From Streptomyces sp. SM11 (GTDB lineage: Bacteria; Actinomycetota; Actinomycetes; Streptomycetales; Streptomycetaceae), in the NCBI RefSeq assembly GCF_002910905.1, contig NZ_NEUE01000162.1:1-47458 (forward strand): a DNA stretch of 47,458 nucleotides, given 5' to 3'. Shown one piece after another: positions 44,445 through 47,458 of the stretch. Every line of letters starts with the position of its first letter. The stretch's first letter is position 1. A program made the position numbers and the translations under genes. Below the pieces are notes generated by a model. It was not told the DNA's origin. It worked only from the letters and a program-made list of their open reading frames with translations, and did no database searches.

Positions 44445-46847
44445 TCAGCGGCCCGAGGGGCTGACCAGTACCCTCATCGTCGAGCCGTTGCGGGGCTCGT
44501 GCAGGATGGAGATGCGGGTGTTCGTGTCAGAAACCTTGACACTGCCCGTGGGGTTCTCCTTGTACCAGTAGGTGCCCCTGCGGTCGTCGAAGACCGGCTT
44601 GCCCAGCGCGGGCTTGATCCGGAGCGGAACGTCCGCGTTGTGCAGCGTGAAGCCCTTGTTCGGGTACCAGCTGAACGGCGCGTCGAACGGCTGGATCTTG
44701 TTGCGCAGGAGCGAGCCGTCCTTCCACTTGAGCGGCTTGGCGTGCGCGTCGATCGGCAGGATCAGACCCTGGCCCGGGTGGACGGAGGTGTTGTTGTCCT
44801 TCTGGGAGGTGTCCCAGAGCCAGATCAGCAGACCCGTCTGGTACGCGTAGTGCTCGACCCAGTCCGGACGGGTGCCGGAGAAGCCGAAGTTGTACGGGCC
44901 GACCTTCAGGGTCTTGTCGTACGACACGTACTGGCGGTTCTCCGCGATGTAGTACTGCGGGTAGTCCTGGGTGAAGGACTCGCCGACCCGCGAGAAGCCC
45001 TTCGCGGTCCAGCCGTTGTCGTCGCCCTCGGCGTTGTCCGAGAAGAGCGTGGCGCCGTCGGCCGTGATGGTGATCTCGTCGGCCGTGAAGCCCTTGCCAC
45101 TCACGCCGCCGTCCGTCTGGTAGCGGAAGCGGAGGTCGATCTTCTTGCCCGCGTAGGCGTCCAGGGAGAAGGAGAGCTCCTTGTGGTCGCCCGAGACGTC
45201 GGTCAGGGCGGGCTTGTCACTGGCGTCGCGCGGGAGGGCCTTGCCGTCGGCGGTGCCGTCGAGCGCGGTCCAGCTGCTGCCGCCGTTGTCGGACACCTCG
45301 GTGTAGAGGTAGTCGTAGTCGGCCTCGATGTCGTACCAGCCCGAAAGGTCCAGCGTGGCCTTGGACTTGCCGGTCAGGTCCACCGAGCGGGTCAGGGTGT
45401 TCGACAGGTCGTCGCCCATGTCGCTCCACCACTGCTTCGCACCCTCGGCGGGCTTGACGACGGTGGTGGTGACGGCCTTCTCCGGCAGCTCGACGACGAG
45501 CGCCTGCGGGTTCTTGGTGTTGTACGCCGAGACACCCAGCTTGTGCAGCGAGGTCTTGCCCGCCTTGGCCGTGTCGTAGTCGAGCCAGCCCAGCTGGAGC
45601 TTGTCCCACGAGGTCATGTCGCCCGGCAGGTTGCCGATCTCACCCTCGCCGGTGCCGAGCCAGGAGCCCGCCGACATCAGGGACCAGAAGCCGACGGAGT
45701 TCTCGCCGCCGCCGGAGGTGTCGTACAGGTCCGGCAGACCGAGGTCGTGGGCGTACTCGTGGGCGAAGACGCCCAGTCCGCCGTTCTCGGGCTGGACGGT
45801 GTAGTCGCCGACCCAGATGCCCGTGTCGCCGATCTGGGCGCCACCGGCCTTGTTGTCCGAGGGGCCGGTCGCACCGGCGTCGGTGCCGTACGCGTACCAG
45901 CGGTGCGCCCAGATGGCGTTGGTGCCCTCGGCGCCGCCGCCGGCCGACTCGTCCTCGCCGGCGTGCACCAGCTGGAAGTGGTCGATGTAGCCGTCGGGCT
46001 CGTTGAAGTTGCCGTCGCCGTCGAAGTCGTAGCGGTCCCACTGGTCGTACTCGGCCAGGTTCGCCTTGATCTCGGCGTCGGTGCGGCCCTTGGCCTGCTG
46101 GTCGGCGACCCAGGCGTTCACGCCGTCGCGCACCGCGTCCCACACGTTGGCGCAGTTGGACTGGCCGCAGTAGTTGGAGCCGTAACGGGCCTCGTTGTAG
46201 GGGACCTTCACCCAGTCGGAGACCTCACCCTCGACCGAGTAGCGGCCCGAGGAGGTCTTCTCGTAGTAGGTCTTGAGCGAGTTGACGCCCTTGCCCTCGC
46301 CGAAGTAGAGCTCCTGGAAGTGCTTCCGGTTGTAGTCGTCCTGCCAGGCGGTGCTGTTGTCCTTCTCCGGGTCCGGCTCGGCGATCTCGTTGTGCGCCGG
46401 ACCGGGGGCGCCGCCGTACTTCTTGACCGGCGGCTTGGGGCCGTCGCCGTCCGGGTCGAACATCGTGGTGTCGTCGACCTGGTCGCCGAACTCCAGCAGG
46501 ATGGTGAAGATCTTGTCGGTCTTCTCCCGGCCGAGCTCCACGTACTTCTTGTTGTCGAGCTTGACGACCTTGGAGCCGCCCCGGTTCGCCACCTTCTTGT
46601 CCCCGGACAGCACCTCCTCCAGCGCGGCCTCGCGCTGGGCGGCCTGCCGCTCGCTGAAGGGGCCCTCCAGGTTGTGCTCCACATGCCCCTTGGCCGGCGC
46701 CGGGTCACGGCGGTCGACGGTGGAGACACCGGAACCTGATGTGTTGTCATGCGCCTGAGCCGTGGCGAAGGTCGACGCCGTCGCGGCGGTCGCAGCCATG
46801 GCCACGACAACAGCGGCGGTCCGAAGTGCCTGTCTCTGATTGGTCAC
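44445..46847 (-). CDS. Secreted M6-family metalloprotease (immune inhibitor A type)
   Basis: 800-residue secreted protease. The N-terminal signal (ALRTAAVVVAMAATAATAS, then ATAQA cleavage) is followed by a propeptide with NLEGPFSERQAA, the catalytic domain containing FAHEYAHDLGLPD (HExxHxxGxxD zinc motif, about residue 367), YIDHFQLVHAGEDESAGGG and the Met-turn-like FWSLMSAGSW, then beta-sandwich domains (LDLSGWYDIEADYDYLY, LRFRYQTDGG) typical of InhA relatives, and a C-terminal part. It would degrade extracellular proteins. GTG 46847 has ggagga 9 nt upstream. An ordinary but complete member; the upstream region is unusually repeat-rich. Confidence 0.93.
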   Translation of the reverse strand: MTNQRQALRTAAVVVAMAATAATASTFATAQAHDNTSGSGVSTVDRRDPAPAKGHVEHNLEGPFSERQAAQREAALEEVLSGDKKVANRGGSKVVKLDNKKYVELGREKTDKIFTILLEFGDQVDDTTMFDPDGDGPKPPVKKYGGAPGPAHNEIAEPDPEKDNSTAWQDDYNRKHFQELYFGEGKGVNSLKTYYEKTSSGRYSVEGEVSDWVKVPYNEARYGSNYCGQSNCANVWDAVRDGVNAWVADQQAKGRTDAEIKANLAEYDQWDRYDFDGDGNFNEPDGYIDHFQLVHAGEDESAGGGAEGTNAIWAHRWYAYGTDAGATGPSDNKAGGAQIGDTGIWVGDYTVQPENGGLGVFAHEYAHDLGLPDLYDTSGGGENSVGFWSLMSAGSWLGTGEGEIGNLPGDMTSWDKLQLGWLDYDTAKAGKTSLHKLGVSAYNTKNPQALVVELPEKAVTTTVVKPAEGAKQWWSDMGDDLSNTLTRSVDLTGKSKATLDLSGWYDIEADYDYLYTEVSDNGGSSWTALDGTADGKALPRDASDKPALTDVSGDHKELSFSLDAYAGKKIDLRFRYQTDGGVSGKGFTADEITITADGATLFSDNAEGDDNGWTAKGFSRVGESFTQDYPQYYIAENRQYVSYDKTLKVGPYNFGFSGTRPDWVEHYAYQTGLLIWLWDTSQKDNNTSVHPGQGLILPIDAHAKPLKWKDGSLLRNKIQPFDAPFSWYPNKGFTLHNADVPLRIKPALGKPVFDDRRGTYWYKENPTGSVKVSDTNTRISILHEPRNGSTMRVLVSPSGR

Positions 46848-46990
46848 TTGATGCAGTCCTCCCCGGGCGTCCGCGCAGCGGCCAGGGGGGTGAGTAGTGG
46901 GCCGTGCGCGTGAACGCGTCACAAGTGACGACATTCGATCGGAGTTATGAGAGAAAAGACAGACCTTGACTTGAACAGACCAAGTGCACT

Positions 46991-47053
46991 ATGCGGAGCG
47001 TTCTTCCGGTATGCGGACGGTATGTGGAGCGCATAGGAACGGTAAAAGAACGC
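46991..47053. promoter_or_regulatory. Candidate operator: triple decamer with flanking inverted octamer
   Basis: Copies of atgYggaNcg at 46991-47000, 47011-47020 and 47022-47031, with gcgttctt (46998) and aagaacgc (47046) as an inverted pair. The segment is AT-richer than its surroundings and lies between the divergent protease and membrane-protein genes. Possible binding array for a regulator; inference. Confidence 0.35.
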
Positions 47054-47079
47054 AGGCGACCCGGACCAGGCCGCCTGCG
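47051..47079. other. Hairpin in the divergent region
   Basis: cgcaggcg (47051-47058) pairs with cgcctgcg (47072-47079) around a 13-nt loop. It is not at the end of any seen gene; role unknown. Confidence 0.35.
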
Positions 47080-47271
47080 CGCTTCAACAGGCGCGCCCAC
47101 CTGTCCGGTTGATGAGAGACGTGACTCCGTGCGCCCCCTGTGCACCGGTACCGTGGGTTAGGTCACGCTTACTGCCGGTCCGGGTCGGGCATCCACCGTC
47201 GTAGGGTCGTTCGGCGCCATCAACCGTGCCGACCGCCCCGCCCACCCGACGTCCCGAGGACGGAAACCGCC

Positions 47272-47458
47272 ATGCCGCGTCCGACTGCCGCACAGTTCGC
47301 CTACGGTTCGGCCACCGTCGTCGCAGCGACGCTCGCCCTGCTGCTGCTGTTCCGCACGGAGTCCGGCATCGGCGTGGCCGCCGTCGGCACGGCCGCGCTG
47401 GCCCTCGGCCTGCTGGTCGCCGTACGGCTGCCCGGCCCCCGCCACCGCGCGGCGGAGG
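47272..47458 (+). CDS. Membrane protein, 3' end outside window
   Basis: Starts at ATG 47272 (gagga 11 nt upstream) and runs off the window after 62 codons: MPRPTAAQFAYGSATVVAAT, LALLLLF, then VAAVGTAALALGLLVAVRL. Two transmembrane helices are visible, joined by a short RTESGIG loop. Divergent from the M6 protease gene. Family cannot be determined from this part. Confidence 0.7.
   Translation, partial: MPRPTAAQFAYGSATVVAATLALLLLFRTESGIGVAAVGTAALALGLLVAVRLPGPRHRAAE

Larger units (their letters stand above)
46848..47271. other. Long intergenic region between divergent genes, repeat-rich
   Basis: No gene seen. It contains a palindrome cgtcacaagtgacg at 46917-46930, three near-identical decamers (atgcggagcg at 46991, atgcggacgg at 47011, atgtggagcg at 47022), a wide inverted pair gcgttctt (46998-47005) and aagaacgc (47046-47053), and a hairpin at 47051-47079. 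Confidence 0.5.

Noticed and set aside
44499..46739. Very long open frame on the strand opposite the M6 protease gene
   Set aside because: It is a shadow frame caused by third-position GC bias; the composition is Val/Leu/Arg-rich with no domain and the protease frame is clearly the real one.

Overview
This is a high-GC actinobacterial chromosome segment, almost certainly from Streptomyces. Supporting features are the codon bias, a HTH/DUF397 pair, DasR (dre) operators in front of GlcNAc phosphotransferase genes, a DUF1707 protein, AosR-like DUF2017, and an actinobacterial sulfur-leader peptide. The left ~7 kb is an accessory, lower-GC region. It holds the 3' part of an IS630-type element that has cut off the 5' end of a PLD/SF2-helicase/DUF3427 gene, a HTH (DUF5753) plus DUF397 regulator pair, a hypothetical gene with an overlapping 29-codon membrane peptide, and a frameshifted DUF4157 (eCIS core domain) pseudogene.

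From 7.5 to 20.4 kb lie mostly core Streptomyces genes: a membrane EEP phosphohydrolase, a HTH protein, an APH-fold protein, two lipoprotein genes with nonsense codons, an alpha/beta hydrolase, DUF445 protein, SGNH hydrolase, DUF1707 protein and an ABC-2 exporter operon. From 20.6 to 28 kb are a class A penicillin-binding protein, a guanidinium exporter (SMR/Gdx) behind a guanidine-III riboswitch, GroES-like and DUF3618 proteins, the peroxiredoxin bcp, a ProP-type symporter, two tandem HNH proteins and tRNA-Leu(UAG).

From 28.1 to 43.9 kb runs a block that, from memory of the M. tuberculosis Rv1330c-Rv1341 gene order, looks like the same ancestral neighbourhood: rdgB, rph, [GlcNAc PTS genes inserted], MBL phosphodiesterase, [membrane-anchored PemK-like gene], cysM, cysO, [leader peptide and B12 importer inserted], mec-like JAMM peptidase, DUF2017/aosR, clpS, pncB, pncA. 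CysM, CysO and the JAMM protein would form the sulfur-carrier-dependent cysteine route; AosR-like DUF2017 is linked to its redox control in mycobacteria. The B12 importer is controlled by a clear cobalamin riboswitch and the cysO-cysM pair is preceded by a probable leaderless cysteine-type leader peptide.

The right end holds a secreted M6 metalloprotease with a repeat-rich upstream region and the start of a membrane protein. The most notable items are the masked diglycine of CysO, the leader peptide, the C-to-A-type nonsense changes in two lipoprotein genes, the 17-bp duplication that breaks the DUF4157 gene, the tandem HNH pair, and the membrane-tethered MazF-fold protein. I saw no CRISPR array and no convincing new multi-gene defence system.
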